Made by a program: the position numbers and the translations under genes. A stretch of 64,000 bases of DNA, taken from Pedococcus cremeus. Its GTDB lineage: Bacteria; Actinomycetota; Actinomycetes; Actinomycetales; Dermatophilaceae. This document shows positions 44,437 to 53,287 of this stretch, piece by piece (position 1 is the first letter of the stretch; each line of letters begins with the position of its first letter). Location: NCBI RefSeq assembly GCF_900111375.1, contig NZ_FOHB01000010.1, positions 1-64,000 on the forward strand. The letters run 5' to 3'. Below the pieces are notes generated by a model that was not told the origin of the DNA, searched no databases, and worked only from the letters and a program-made list of their open reading frames with translations.

Positions 44437-45744
44437 ATGAACAACCCACTTCAGGCCCAGCACCTCAGCCGCCGCACCGCCCTCCAGCTGCTCGGCGCGG
44501 GAAGCCTCGGCGCGGCGCTCGCCGCCTGCGCCGGTCCGGGCAGCACAGGCGCGGCCGCCGCCAAGACGGCCGCACCGGCCGGTGGCAAGGCGAGTGGCGC
44601 GATCTCGTTCGCGCACTGGCGCGCGGAGGACAAGGAGGTCTTCGCCAAGCTGATCAGCACGTTCCAGTCGAAGAACTCCGGCGTGACCGTCCGCCAGGAC
44701 ATCTCGCCGTCGAACGACTACCAGTCCTCGGCGCTGCAGCGCATCCGCGGCGGCTCGGTGGGCGACGTCTTCACCGCCTTCCGGGGTGCGCAGTTCGTCG
44801 ACATGGCCAAGGTGGGCGTCTACACCGACCTCGCCAACCAGCCCTTCGCCTCGAAGTACGACCCCACGCTCATCGCCGCGGGCCAGAGCGGGGGCAAGCA
44901 GCTCGGCTTCCCCTACCAGGTCGTCTTCAACATGCCCGTGACCAACCAGGACCTGGTCTCGAAGGCGGACGGCGGCAAGAGCCCGGCCGACTGGGACGCC
45001 TTCCTCGCCCTGTGCGAGAAGCTCAAGTCCCAGGGGGTCGTGCCGATCGCCTGGCCCGGCGGTGACCCCGGCAACGCCGGCCAGCTGTTCAACGCCATGG
45101 TCATGAACAACGCGCCCAGCGACGACATGTGCGCCAAGATCGAGTCGGGCGAGTACAAGTGCACCGACGACTGGTTCCTCACGACCCTCAAGCAGTACCA
45201 GCAGCTCAAGCCGTACTTCCAGCCGAACGCCACCGGCACCGCGGTCGAGCCGTGCCAGCAGATCTTCGCCTCGGGCAAGGCTGCGATGCTCGCCACCGGC
45301 AGCTACCACGTCGCCGCCGTCCGCGGCCTCGGCGCGAAGTTCGCCATGGACCTCCTCGCCCCGATCACGACCTCGGCCGACAAGGCGAAGTACGAGGGGA
45401 TCTACAACGCGACGTTCATCCTGGGCGTCAACACCGCGTCGAAGCACCAGGCGGCCGCCGTCGCCTGGCTCGACTTCCTCTCCGACCCGCAGAACGCCGG
45501 GGTCTACGCGAACGGAACGAGCCAGCACGTCACGGTCAAGGACGTCGACTACACCAACCCCGACCTCAAGGCGCTCTCGCCCTGGCTGAAGAAGAAGACC
45601 CTGCTCGCGCCGCGCTTCCAGTTCAACAACCTCGACATCCGGTCCGCCGTCGAGGGCGCCTGCGTCGCCGTCGTCGGCGGCAAGTCCCCCGAGGCGGCCG
45701 CCGCGAACGCCCAGCGCGTGGTGGACCAGCAGCGCAAGCAGTAG
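44437..45744 (+). CDS. ABC sugar transporter substrate-binding lipoprotein
   Basis: A 435-residue extracellular solute-binding protein of family 1. N-terminal export signal with twin arginine and lipobox: SRRTALQLLGAGSLGAALAAC, so it is a Tat-exported lipoprotein anchored outside. The mature domain shows ISFAHWRAEDKEVFAKL, GDVFTAFRGAQFVDM and FILGVNTASKH as in MalE/UgpB-type proteins. Cysteines in DDMCAKIESGEYKC may form a disulfide. GGGAG lies six bases before ATG 44437. It precedes two permease genes of the same importer. Confidence 0.88.
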   Translation: MNNPLQAQHLSRRTALQLLGAGSLGAALAACAGPGSTGAAAAKTAAPAGGKASGAISFAHWRAEDKEVFAKLISTFQSKNSGVTVRQDISPSNDYQSSALQRIRGGSVGDVFTAFRGAQFVDMAKVGVYTDLANQPFASKYDPTLIAAGQSGGKQLGFPYQVVFNMPVTNQDLVSKADGGKSPADWDAFLALCEKLKSQGVVPIAWPGGDPGNAGQLFNAMVMNNAPSDDMCAKIESGEYKCTDDWFLTTLKQYQQLKPYFQPNATGTAVEPCQQIFASGKAAMLATGSYHVAAVRGLGAKFAMDLLAPITTSADKAKYEGIYNATFILGVNTASKHQAAAVAWLDFLSDPQNAGVYANGTSQHVTVKDVDYTNPDLKALSPWLKKKTLLAPRFQFNNLDIRSAVEGACVAVVGGKSPEAAAANAQRVVDQQRKQ

Positions 45745-45756
45745 GAGGCAGCTGCC

Positions 45757-46710
45757 ATGACCTTGACGACCCAGCGTGGGCAGGTGGGAGCTAGCGCCGC
45801 GGCGCGCCCGAGCGCCGGGGGCCGCAGGCGCTCCCCGACCCGGGTCCACCCGGCCCTGTGGCTCTTCCCGCTCCCCGCTCTCGCCCTCTACGCGGTGTTC
45901 TTCGCCGGCCCGACGCTCCAGGCCTTCCAGTACTCCGTCACGGACTGGGACGGCTTCAGCGCGGCCTACCAGAACGTCGGCCTGAAGAACTTCACGACCA
46001 TCGCGACGAGCGACGACCTGTTCCGTGGGGCCCTGACGAACAACCTCGAGTTCCTGCTCGTGGTCGTCATCGCCCAGACCCTGCTGTCACTGGTGCTCGC
46101 GCTCCTGCTCCAGCGCAACTCGAGGTCGTCGACGACGTTGCGGGCGCTGTTCTTCCTCCCGGCGATCCTCTCCTCGGTGTCGGTCGCGTTCGTGTGGAAG
46201 TTCATGTACGACCCCAACTTCGGCCTGATCAACCAGGCCCTGGGCGCGGTCGGGCTGGACGGGCTGAAGAGCAGCTTCCTCGGCGACGACACGAAGGCGA
46301 TCTACTGGGTCGCGATCGCGCAGGTCTGGGCGCACGCCGGCCAGCTCATGGTCATCTACATCGCCGGCCTCCAGCAGATCCCCGAGGAGCTCTACGAGTC
46401 GGCGTCGCTCGACGGTGCGAGCCAGTGGCAGCGGTTCCGGTACGTCACGTGGCCGATGGTCGCCCCGACGACCGCCATCGTCGTCGCCTACACGACGATC
46501 CAGTCGTTCAAGGCTTTCGACCTCATCCTCGGGCTCGGCGGCAACCCGCCGAAGGGGTCCCTCGACATCCTGTCCACCCGCATCTACACCACGTTCACCA
46601 ACTCCAAGTTCGGTTACGCCGCAGCCGAGTCGGTCGTGTTCATGGTGATCATCGCCCTGGTCAGCTGGCTGCAGCGCCGGGCGGTCCGCCTCACCCAGCA
46701 CGGCGTGTGA
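45757..46710 (+). CDS. ABC sugar transporter permease 1 (MalF/UgpA type)
   Basis: A 317-residue permease with six membrane helices. The EAA loop, contact site for the ATPase, is EELYESASLDGASQWQRF. The first helix WLFPLPALALYAVFFAGP follows a cytoplasmic Arg-rich N-terminus. ATG 45757 has AGGAGG eight bases upstream. With the second permease it forms the import channel for the cluster's sugar. Confidence 0.9.
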   Translation: MTLTTQRGQVGASAAARPSAGGRRRSPTRVHPALWLFPLPALALYAVFFAGPTLQAFQYSVTDWDGFSAAYQNVGLKNFTTIATSDDLFRGALTNNLEFLLVVVIAQTLLSLVLALLLQRNSRSSTTLRALFFLPAILSSVSVAFVWKFMYDPNFGLINQALGAVGLDGLKSSFLGDDTKAIYWVAIAQVWAHAGQLMVIYIAGLQQIPEELYESASLDGASQWQRFRYVTWPMVAPTTAIVVAYTTIQSFKAFDLILGLGGNPPKGSLDILSTRIYTTFTNSKFGYAAAESVVFMVIIALVSWLQRRAVRLTQHGV

Positions 46711-46723
46711 AAGGAGTCCCGCC

Positions 46724-47539
46724 ATGGCCGGTTCCCTGAGCCGACGCGTCGTCCTCGGCGTCTACGCGCTTCTCATCATCGTCCCGCTCCTCGTCGTCCT
46801 CACCGGTTCGTTCAAGACGAGCAAGGAGCTCTTCGACTCGCCCATGGGGCTGCCGTCGTCGTTATCGCCGAAGAACTACAGCGCGGTCCTGACCGACGCG
46901 AGCATGGCGACGGCCTTCGTCAACAGCGCCGTCGTCACCGTCACCGCGGTGGTGCTCACCCTCGCGGTCGGCAGCCTCGCGGCCTACGGGCTGGCCCGCA
47001 TCCCCGGATGGAAGGGAGCGCTCGTCTACGGCTTCCTCGTGCTCGGCATGGCGGTGCCGGCGCAGTCGAACATGATCCCGCAGTACGTCCTGTTCCAGAG
47101 CCTTGGCCTTCTCGACAGCCGGATCGGCCTCGTGCTCATCGAGATCGTCGCGACGCTGCCCGTCGCGGTGTTCATCATGACCGGCTTCATGCGCACCCTG
47201 CCCAAGGAGCTGTTCGAGGCGGGCTCGATCGACGGTGCCGGCCCGTGGCGGACGTACCGGTCGATCGCCCTGCCGGTGTCGATGCCCTCGCTCGCCGCGA
47301 CCGCGATCTTCCTGTTCGTCATCCAGTGGAACGACCTGCTCTACCCGCTGCTGTTCATCCACGACCCGGCGAAGGTGACGTTGCCGCTCGCGCTGCTCAA
47401 CTTCCAGGGCGAGTTCCTCACGAACTACCCGCTCCTGTTCACCGGCGTGATCGTCGCCTCGACGCCCCTCGTCGTGACCTACGTGTTCCTCCAGCGCTAC
47501 TTCGTCGCCGGCATGACAGCCGGCTCCGTGAAGGGATAG
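46724..47539 (+). CDS. ABC sugar transporter permease 2 (MalG/UgpE type)
   Basis: A 271-residue permease with six helices and EAA loop KELFEAGSIDGAGPWRTY. ATG 46724 follows AAAGGAG; the gene lies 13 bases after permease 1. No gene for the ATP-binding subunit is in the cluster, as usual for sugar importers that share an MsmK/UgpC-type ATPase encoded elsewhere. Confidence 0.9.
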   Translation: MAGSLSRRVVLGVYALLIIVPLLVVLTGSFKTSKELFDSPMGLPSSLSPKNYSAVLTDASMATAFVNSAVVTVTAVVLTLAVGSLAAYGLARIPGWKGALVYGFLVLGMAVPAQSNMIPQYVLFQSLGLLDSRIGLVLIEIVATLPVAVFIMTGFMRTLPKELFEAGSIDGAGPWRTYRSIALPVSMPSLAATAIFLFVIQWNDLLYPLLFIHDPAKVTLPLALLNFQGEFLTNYPLLFTGVIVASTPLVVTYVFLQRYFVAGMTAGSVKG

Positions 47540-47545
47540 CCCTCC

Positions 47546-49855
47546 GTGCCCGACACCCTCCTGCTGCGCCGCGTCTCGGCAGTGCGCAGCGAGACCGACG
47601 CCGCCGTCCTCACGGTCGACGCGCTGCCCGCGGTGCAGCTCGGCATCATGCCGGGCTGGCTCACCGGAGAGCCGCCGCTCGAGCAGGGCGTCGAGGTCGA
47701 CATGCCGAACCTGCCGACCCTCGAGCTGCCCCCGACCGACGTCACCGCCTACGAGCTGCGGGTCACCGCGCCGGCGCCCGCCGTCCTGCGTCTCACGCTC
47801 GCCCCCGCCGGCCACCGGGTGCTCGCCGACGACGGAACCTGGCTCGGCATCGTCACCGACGCCGCCCCGGCCCCAGCCCCGGTCACGGTCGAGGAAGAGG
47901 CGGACGTCGTCGTCGTGGCCACCGGCTCGTTGCGGCTGCGCGTGGGCCGGGCCCCGTTCACCCTCACCCTCGAGGACGCCGCCACCGGTGAGGTGCTGCT
48001 CCGTTCGGCGCACCGCCTCCGCCAGGTGGCCGGCCTGATGATGGCTCCCACCGCGCTCGCCGACGCTGACGGCCTCGCCCTCAACCTCGAGCTCGGCACC
48101 GACGAGGACGTCCTCGGGTTCGGCGAGCAGTTCTCCCGGCTGGTCAAGAACGGGCAGCGCCTCACCCTCCGCAGCGAGGACGCCTGTGGCACGGGCACCG
48201 GCATGGCCTACAAGCCGGTCCCCGTGTGGCACTCGACGGCCGGGTACACCGGGTTCCTCAACACCGGCGCGGTCGTCACGGCCGACGTCGGCCACACCCG
48301 TCCCTCGGTGCTCGGCCTGGCCGTCGCCGACGAGGCCGTCGACCTGTACCTCATCGGGGGCGGGGCCCCCAAGGAGCGGCTCACGGCATACACCGCCCTG
48401 ACCGGGCGGCCGGACGTGCCGCCGCTGTGGGCGTTCGGCTACTGGATGGGGCGCTGCCGCTACCACTCCCGAGAGGAGATGCTCGAGGTCGCCCGGACCA
48501 TGCACGAGCACCACGTGCCGATCGACGTGCTGCACTGCGACCCCGACTGGCTCGTCGTGGACCGGCTGAACTGTGACTTCATCTGGAACGAGGCGCGCTT
48601 CGGCGACCGCCGCGAGTTCGTCGAGGCACTCGCCGCCGAGGGCGTGCGGCTGTCGGTGTGGGAGCTGCCCTACCTCGACCCCGCCAGCCCGCGGTTCGCC
48701 GAGGCCGAGGAGAAGGGCTTCCTCGTGCGCCGCACCGACGGCAGCCTCGCCGGCATCCAGAAGACACCCACCCCCGACGGACGGATGCGGGCCCTGGTCG
48801 ACTTCACCAACCCCGACGCGGTGGCGTGGTGGCAGGGAATGCACCAGGCCTTCCTCGACGACGGCGTCGCGGTCTTCAAGACCGACTTCGGCGAGGCGCT
48901 GCCCGACGACGTCGCGCTCTTCGACGGCACCCCGGCCAACCACGCGCACAACACCTACCCGCTGCGCTACAACGGAGCGGTCAGCGAGGCGATCCGCCGC
49001 CACACCGGTCGTGCACCCCTCGTGTGGGGTCGCAGCGGCTGGGCCGGGTCCCAGCGCTACCCCGGCCAGTGGGGTGGGGACGCGGAGTCGACCGTTGCGG
49101 GCATGCAGGCCACGGTCCGCGGTGGCCTGTCGTATGCCGTGAGCGCACCGGGCTTCTGGAGCCACGACATCGGCGGGTTCTTCGGTCCCGAGCTCACCCC
49201 CGGCCTCTACGTCCGCTGGACGCAGATGGGCGCGCTCTCGCCGCTGATGCGCGCCCACGGGCTGCGCCCGCGTGAGCCGTGGGCCTTCGGCGACGAGGCG
49301 CTCGAGGCGGCCCGGCGCTGGGTGCGCCTGCGTTACGAGCTGCTGCCGACCCTCTGGCAGGTGGCGCACGAGTCCGCCGCGGCCGGCTGGCCCGTCATGC
49401 GGCCGCTGGGCCTGGAGTTCCCCGACGACCGGGTGGCGCAGTCGGTCGACGACGCGTTCCTCGTCGGCTCCGACCTGCTCGTGGTGCCGGTCTTCGACGA
49501 CGGCACCGCGCCCGTCCGCCGTCGCTTCTACGTGCCCGAGGGCCGCTGGCACGACCTCCTCGACAGCACGATCCACGAGGGACCCGGCTACCGCGAGGCC
49601 GTCGTGGGCCTCGACACGATGCCGGTGCTCGTCCGCGACGGAGCCGTCATCCCCCGCGTCGACGTCGACGACACCGTCGGCCGCACCGACGACCTGCTCG
49701 GACGGCCCTGGACGCTCCACGTCTACGGCGGGCCGGACGACATCACGGTGTCCCTGACGGGCTTCGACGGCTCTCTGACGGAGGTTCGTGTGCAGGGCGA
49801 CGACGTCACCAGCGAGGGGACCCAGCCGGTGGCCGGCGTGGTGCGGCATGGCTGA
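47546..49855 (+). CDS. GH31 family alpha-glycosidase (YicI-like)
   Basis: A 769-residue glycoside hydrolase. An N-terminal beta-sandwich precedes the barrel with nucleophile Asp 447 (FKTDFGEALP) and acid/base Asp 512 in QRYPGQWGGDAES, then GFWSHDIGGF. These match YicI (alpha-xylosidase) better than the sulfoquinovosidase YihQ. No signal peptide is present, so the glycoside must be imported first. GTG 47546 is the start. It probably frees the sugar from its glycoside; whether a sulfoquinovoside or another alpha-glycoside is not proven. Confidence 0.85.
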   Translation: MPDTLLLRRVSAVRSETDAAVLTVDALPAVQLGIMPGWLTGEPPLEQGVEVDMPNLPTLELPPTDVTAYELRVTAPAPAVLRLTLAPAGHRVLADDGTWLGIVTDAAPAPAPVTVEEEADVVVVATGSLRLRVGRAPFTLTLEDAATGEVLLRSAHRLRQVAGLMMAPTALADADGLALNLELGTDEDVLGFGEQFSRLVKNGQRLTLRSEDACGTGTGMAYKPVPVWHSTAGYTGFLNTGAVVTADVGHTRPSVLGLAVADEAVDLYLIGGGAPKERLTAYTALTGRPDVPPLWAFGYWMGRCRYHSREEMLEVARTMHEHHVPIDVLHCDPDWLVVDRLNCDFIWNEARFGDRREFVEALAAEGVRLSVWELPYLDPASPRFAEAEEKGFLVRRTDGSLAGIQKTPTPDGRMRALVDFTNPDAVAWWQGMHQAFLDDGVAVFKTDFGEALPDDVALFDGTPANHAHNTYPLRYNGAVSEAIRRHTGRAPLVWGRSGWAGSQRYPGQWGGDAESTVAGMQATVRGGLSYAVSAPGFWSHDIGGFFGPELTPGLYVRWTQMGALSPLMRAHGLRPREPWAFGDEALEAARRWVRLRYELLPTLWQVAHESAAAGWPVMRPLGLEFPDDRVAQSVDDAFLVGSDLLVVPVFDDGTAPVRRRFYVPEGRWHDLLDSTIHEGPGYREAVVGLDTMPVLVRDGAVIPRVDVDDTVGRTDDLLGRPWTLHVYGGPDDITVSLTGFDGSLTEVRVQGDDVTSEGTQPVAGVVRHG

Positions 49856-50993
49856 GCAGGCCACCCCGCGAGCCGCCGCCGCGGTCCCGGACCCGGTCGT
49901 GCAAGACAGCCGCGAGGGCGCCCTGGCCCGCCGGCTCACTGCCCTCGCCGCCGTGGCGCGCGAGGCCGGCGTGGGCCGGCTGGTGCTGCGCGACCCCGCC
50001 ACCCTCGCGTGGCTGCTCGAGGCCCGGGTGCACGTGCCGCAGACCCTCGAGAGCGCCTGCCTCGACGTCGTCGTCGACGCCCGTGGGGCCGACCCCTCGC
50101 TGAGCGTGGTCTGCAACGCCATCGAGGCTCCCCGGCTGCGTGGCACCGAGCTCGCCGGCCTCCCCGTCGAGTGGGACGTCGTGCCCTGGTGGACGCCCCG
50201 CGACGAGCGGCTGCCGTCCGGTCCGAGCGTGGGCAGCGACCGCGCGGCCGGTGCCACCGCCGACGTCTCGGGTGCCGTCGTCGCCCTGCGACGGGTGCTC
50301 GACCCCCGCCAGCAGCGCCTGCTCGCCGAGGTGAGCCGCGACGCGGCGGCGGCGGCCACCCGTGCCGCGCACCAGCTCACGCCGCGGATGAGCGAGTATG
50401 CCGCCGCCGGCACGTTCGCGGCCGAGCTGCTCGCCGCAGGGCTCGACCCCGTGGTCCTGATGGTCGGGGGTGGAGAACGCCCCGGCGTGCACCGCCACCC
50501 GCTCCCGACCGACGCCCCACTCGGAGAGCGCGCGATGCTCGTCTGCTGCGCCCGCCGGCACGGGCTAATCGCCAGCGTGACCCGCGTCGTCGCATTCGAC
50601 CGCCTCGACCCGGCACGCCGCGACAGCTACCGCCGCCTCCTCGAGGTCGAGCGCGCGTTCCTCGACGCCAGCCGACCCGGCACCCGGCTCGGCGACGCGT
50701 TCTCCGCCGGCACCGCGGCCTACGCGGAGCGCGGCTTCGCCGCGGACGAGTGGCACCGCCACCACCAGGGCGGGCTCTCCGGCTTCATGCCGCGCGAGTT
50801 CCCCGCCCATGCCGAGTCGGACGTCCAGCTGACCACGGGGTCCGTCGTGGCCTGGAACCCCAGCGCCGACGGCCTCAAGGTCGAGGACACCGCCGTGGTG
50901 GGTGCCGACGGCCCCGAGGCGCTCGTCCACGACCCCGACTGGCCGTCCCTGCAGGTCGGCGGCCGCAGCCGCCCGGACGTCCTCGTCCGCTGA
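49848..50993 (+). CDS. M24/creatinase-fold protein with degenerate metal site
   Basis: A 381-residue protein of the aminopeptidase P/creatinase fold: an N-terminal domain, then the pita-bread domain recognised by RRVLDPRQQRLLAEVSRDAA, RAMLVCCARRHGLIASVTRVV, HHQGGLSGFMPREFP and LKVEDTAVV. Real M24 enzymes need D-x-G-x-x-x-x-x-D, His, Glu and Glu; here the Asp positions are Cys and Ser, and the TxEP Glu is Asn (AWNPS), while the His and the last Glu remain. A metal peptidase activity is therefore doubtful. The gene overlaps the GH31 gene by eight bases. Confidence 0.75.
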   Translation: MAEQATPRAAAAVPDPVVQDSREGALARRLTALAAVAREAGVGRLVLRDPATLAWLLEARVHVPQTLESACLDVVVDARGADPSLSVVCNAIEAPRLRGTELAGLPVEWDVVPWWTPRDERLPSGPSVGSDRAAGATADVSGAVVALRRVLDPRQQRLLAEVSRDAAAAATRAAHQLTPRMSEYAAAGTFAAELLAAGLDPVVLMVGGGERPGVHRHPLPTDAPLGERAMLVCCARRHGLIASVTRVVAFDRLDPARRDSYRRLLEVERAFLDASRPGTRLGDAFSAGTAAYAERGFAADEWHRHHQGGLSGFMPREFPAHAESDVQLTTGSVVAWNPSADGLKVEDTAVVGADGPEALVHDPDWPSLQVGGRSRPDVLVR

Positions 50994-51026
50994 CCTTCCC
51001 GCATCCGCACACGAAGGAGATCGACG

Positions 51027-52502
51027 ATGAGCGCCCCTGACCCACACCCGGCCCCTCACTCGGCCCCACACCTGGCCCCTCACCTGGCCACGCAGCTGGT
51101 CAACGGCCGCTGGGAGACCCCCGAGGAGACCATCGAGGTCGTGAACCCGGCCGACGGCGCCGTCGCCGGCCACTGCGCCTGGGGCACGCCCGAGGACGCC
51201 GTGCGCGCCGCGGACGCGGCTGCCCGCGCGCAGGAGGGCTGGGCCGCCCTGCCGGCACGGACCCGGGGCGACCTGCTGCGGGAGGCCGCCGACCTGCTCA
51301 GCGAGCGCGCCGACGACATCGCCCGGCTGCTCGCCGTCGAGGCGGGCAAGCGGCTGCCCGAGGCCCAGGGCGAGGTGGCGTTCTCGGGGGAGTACTTCCG
51401 CTGGTTCGCCGAGCAGGCCCGCCGGCCCGAGGGCGAGGTCATCCCGCCCGAGGCCGCCGGCCGGCGCCACCTGACGATCCGGCGACCCGTCGGGGTGGTC
51501 GCCTCACTGACGCCGTGGAACTTCCCGTGCTCGATCCAGGCCCGCAAGCTCGCCCCGGCCCTCGCGGCGGGGTGCACGGTCGTCGCGCGCGTCTCGGAGA
51601 AGGCACCGCTCGCGGTCACGGAGATGCTCCGCTGCCTCGTGGACGCCGGGGTCCCCGCCGGGGTGCTCAACCTCGTGCACGGACCGGCGCGCGCGGTGAC
51701 CCAGGCCCTGCTCGGCCACGAGGCGGTGCGGGCCGTCAGCTTCACCGGGTCGACCGAGGTGGGCCGGGAGATCATGGCGACGGCGTCGCGACGCGTCGTC
51801 CGCCCCCTGCTCGAGCTCGGCGGCGACGCCGCGTTCATCGTCTTCGAGGACGCCGACCTCGACGCCGCCATCGAGGGGGCGCTGGTCGCGAAGTTCCGCA
51901 ACACCGGGCAGTCGTGCATCGCCGCCAACCGGTTCGTCGTGCACGAGTCCGTCTTCGAGGAGTTCACCGGGCGCCTGGTCAAGGCCGTCGACGCGATGAC
52001 GGTCGGTGACGGGCTCGCCGACCCGTGCCCCGACCTCGGCCCGGTCATCGACCGGTCGCGGGTCGACGCGGTCACCTCGATGGTCGACGAGGCCCTGGCC
52101 GGTGGGGCGACCCGCCTGACCCGCACCTTCGACCTCCCCTCCACGGGCACGTATGCCGCGCCGACCCTTCTCTCGGATGTGCCCGACCACGCCGCGCTCG
52201 CGACCCAGGAGGTGTTCGGCCCCGCCGCCGCGGTGTTCTCGTTCCGCACCGAGGACGAGGCGGTCGCCCGGGCCAACGCCACCGAGATGGGCCTGGCCGG
52301 CTACTTCTGGTCGCGCGACGCGAGCCGGCTCTGGCGGGTCGCCGAGCGGCTCGAGGTCGGGATCGTCGGCGCGAACAACGCGCTGCCGTCGGTCGCCTTC
52401 GCCCCGATGGGCGGCGTGAAGCAGTCCGGGCTCGGTCGTGAGGGGGCGGCCGCCGGGCTCGAGGAGTTCCAGGACGTGCGCTACCTGGCTCTCGGGGTGT
52501 GA
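51027..52502 (+). CDS. Aldehyde dehydrogenase (candidate sulfolactaldehyde dehydrogenase)
   Basis: A 491-residue NAD(P)-dependent aldehyde dehydrogenase of the succinate-semialdehyde group. Catalytic Cys 297 lies in NTGQSCIAANRF and the general base Glu in LELGGDAAF; FTGSTEVGR is the Rossmann loop. The cofactor-contact motif usually reading K-P-S-E is RVSEKAP here. N-terminus has a PAPHSAPHLAPH repeat. ATG 51027 follows AAGGAG. In the pathway it would oxidise sulfolactaldehyde to sulfolactate; succinate semialdehyde or another aldehyde remains possible. Confidence 0.8.
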   Translation: MSAPDPHPAPHSAPHLAPHLATQLVNGRWETPEETIEVVNPADGAVAGHCAWGTPEDAVRAADAAARAQEGWAALPARTRGDLLREAADLLSERADDIARLLAVEAGKRLPEAQGEVAFSGEYFRWFAEQARRPEGEVIPPEAAGRRHLTIRRPVGVVASLTPWNFPCSIQARKLAPALAAGCTVVARVSEKAPLAVTEMLRCLVDAGVPAGVLNLVHGPARAVTQALLGHEAVRAVSFTGSTEVGREIMATASRRVVRPLLELGGDAAFIVFEDADLDAAIEGALVAKFRNTGQSCIAANRFVVHESVFEEFTGRLVKAVDAMTVGDGLADPCPDLGPVIDRSRVDAVTSMVDEALAGGATRLTRTFDLPSTGTYAAPTLLSDVPDHAALATQEVFGPAAAVFSFRTEDEAVARANATEMGLAGYFWSRDASRLWRVAERLEVGIVGANNALPSVAFAPMGGVKQSGLGREGAAAGLEEFQDVRYLALGV

Positions 52503-52553
52503 GGCGGGTGGAGCGTGCCCTGACCGTCCGGTGGGGGCGCGGGGGCGGTCGCC

Positions 52554-53282
52554 GTGACGGCTGAGCTGCTCCTGCTGCCCCTCGGCGTCGCCGCGGGAGC
52601 CGTCACCCAGCGGGTGACGGGCATCGGCTTCGCTCTCGTGAGCGCGCCACTCCTCGTCCTCGTCGCCGGTCCCTTCGACGGCATCATCCTGGCCAACATC
52701 CTCAGCCTGGTGGTCAGCCTCCTGGTGTTCGCGACCACCTGGCGCCACGTGCAGTGGCGACGCGGCCTGATGCTGGCCGTTCCCGCGCTTCTCGCCATCC
52801 CGTTCGGCGCGTTCGTCGCCCGGTCGGTGCCTGGCCCCTTGCTGCTCCTGATGGTCGGCTCGCTCGTGCTCATCGCACTGGCTCTCGTGCAGCTGAGCCC
52901 GCGAGCCCGCGTGCTGCAGGGGCGAAGGGGTGCCGTCGCGGCCGGCGGGGCGAGTGGGTTCATGAACGTCACGGCGGGCGTGGGTGGCCCGGCGATCGTG
53001 CTCTACGCCATCAGCACCGCGTGGGAGCACCGGCGGTTCGTCGCGACCTTCCAGTTCTACTCGGTGATCGTGAACTCGGCCTCGCTCCTGTCCAAGGGCG
53101 CGCCACACCTGCCGGGGCAGTCCTTGGCGATCTCGCTGGCGGCCCTGGCGCTCGGCCTCGGCGGCGGCGAGCTGCTCTCCCGCCGGATCTCCGCCGAACG
53201 CGCCAGGCAGGGCGTCATGGTCCTCGCCATGGGCGGGGCGGCCGCCACGGTCGTCAAGGGACTCGTCACGCTGGCAGGGTGA
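52554..53282 (+). CDS. TauE/SafE family anion exporter
   Basis: A 242-residue polytopic protein of the TauE/SafE family with about seven helices and the motifs VTGIGFALVSAPLLVL near the start and ASGFMNVTAGVGGPAIVLYAI after the centre. Such proteins export sulfite or small organosulfonates. GTG 52554 lies 51 bases after the aldehyde dehydrogenase stop. In several sulfoquinovose clusters a TauE-like protein removes sulfolactate or sulfite, so its position at the end of the cluster supports that role. Confidence 0.85.
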   Translation: MTAELLLLPLGVAAGAVTQRVTGIGFALVSAPLLVLVAGPFDGIILANILSLVVSLLVFATTWRHVQWRRGLMLAVPALLAIPFGAFVARSVPGPLLLLMVGSLVLIALALVQLSPRARVLQGRRGAVAAGGASGFMNVTAGVGGPAIVLYAISTAWEHRRFVATFQFYSVIVNSASLLSKGAPHLPGQSLAISLAALALGLGGGELLSRRISAERARQGVMVLAMGGAAATVVKGLVTLAG

Positions 53283-53287
53283 GCTCC

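Noticed and set aside
47546-49855. Naming the GH31 enzyme as a sulfoquinovosidase YihQ
   Set aside because: Active-site flanks match YicI rather than YihQ, so the specific name is not supported.
46862-50413. 1183-codon open frame on the minus strand opposite the permease, GH31 and M24 genes
   Set aside because: It is the antisense shadow of high-GC genes; the plus-strand frames carry all recognised motifs, and the translation has no family features.
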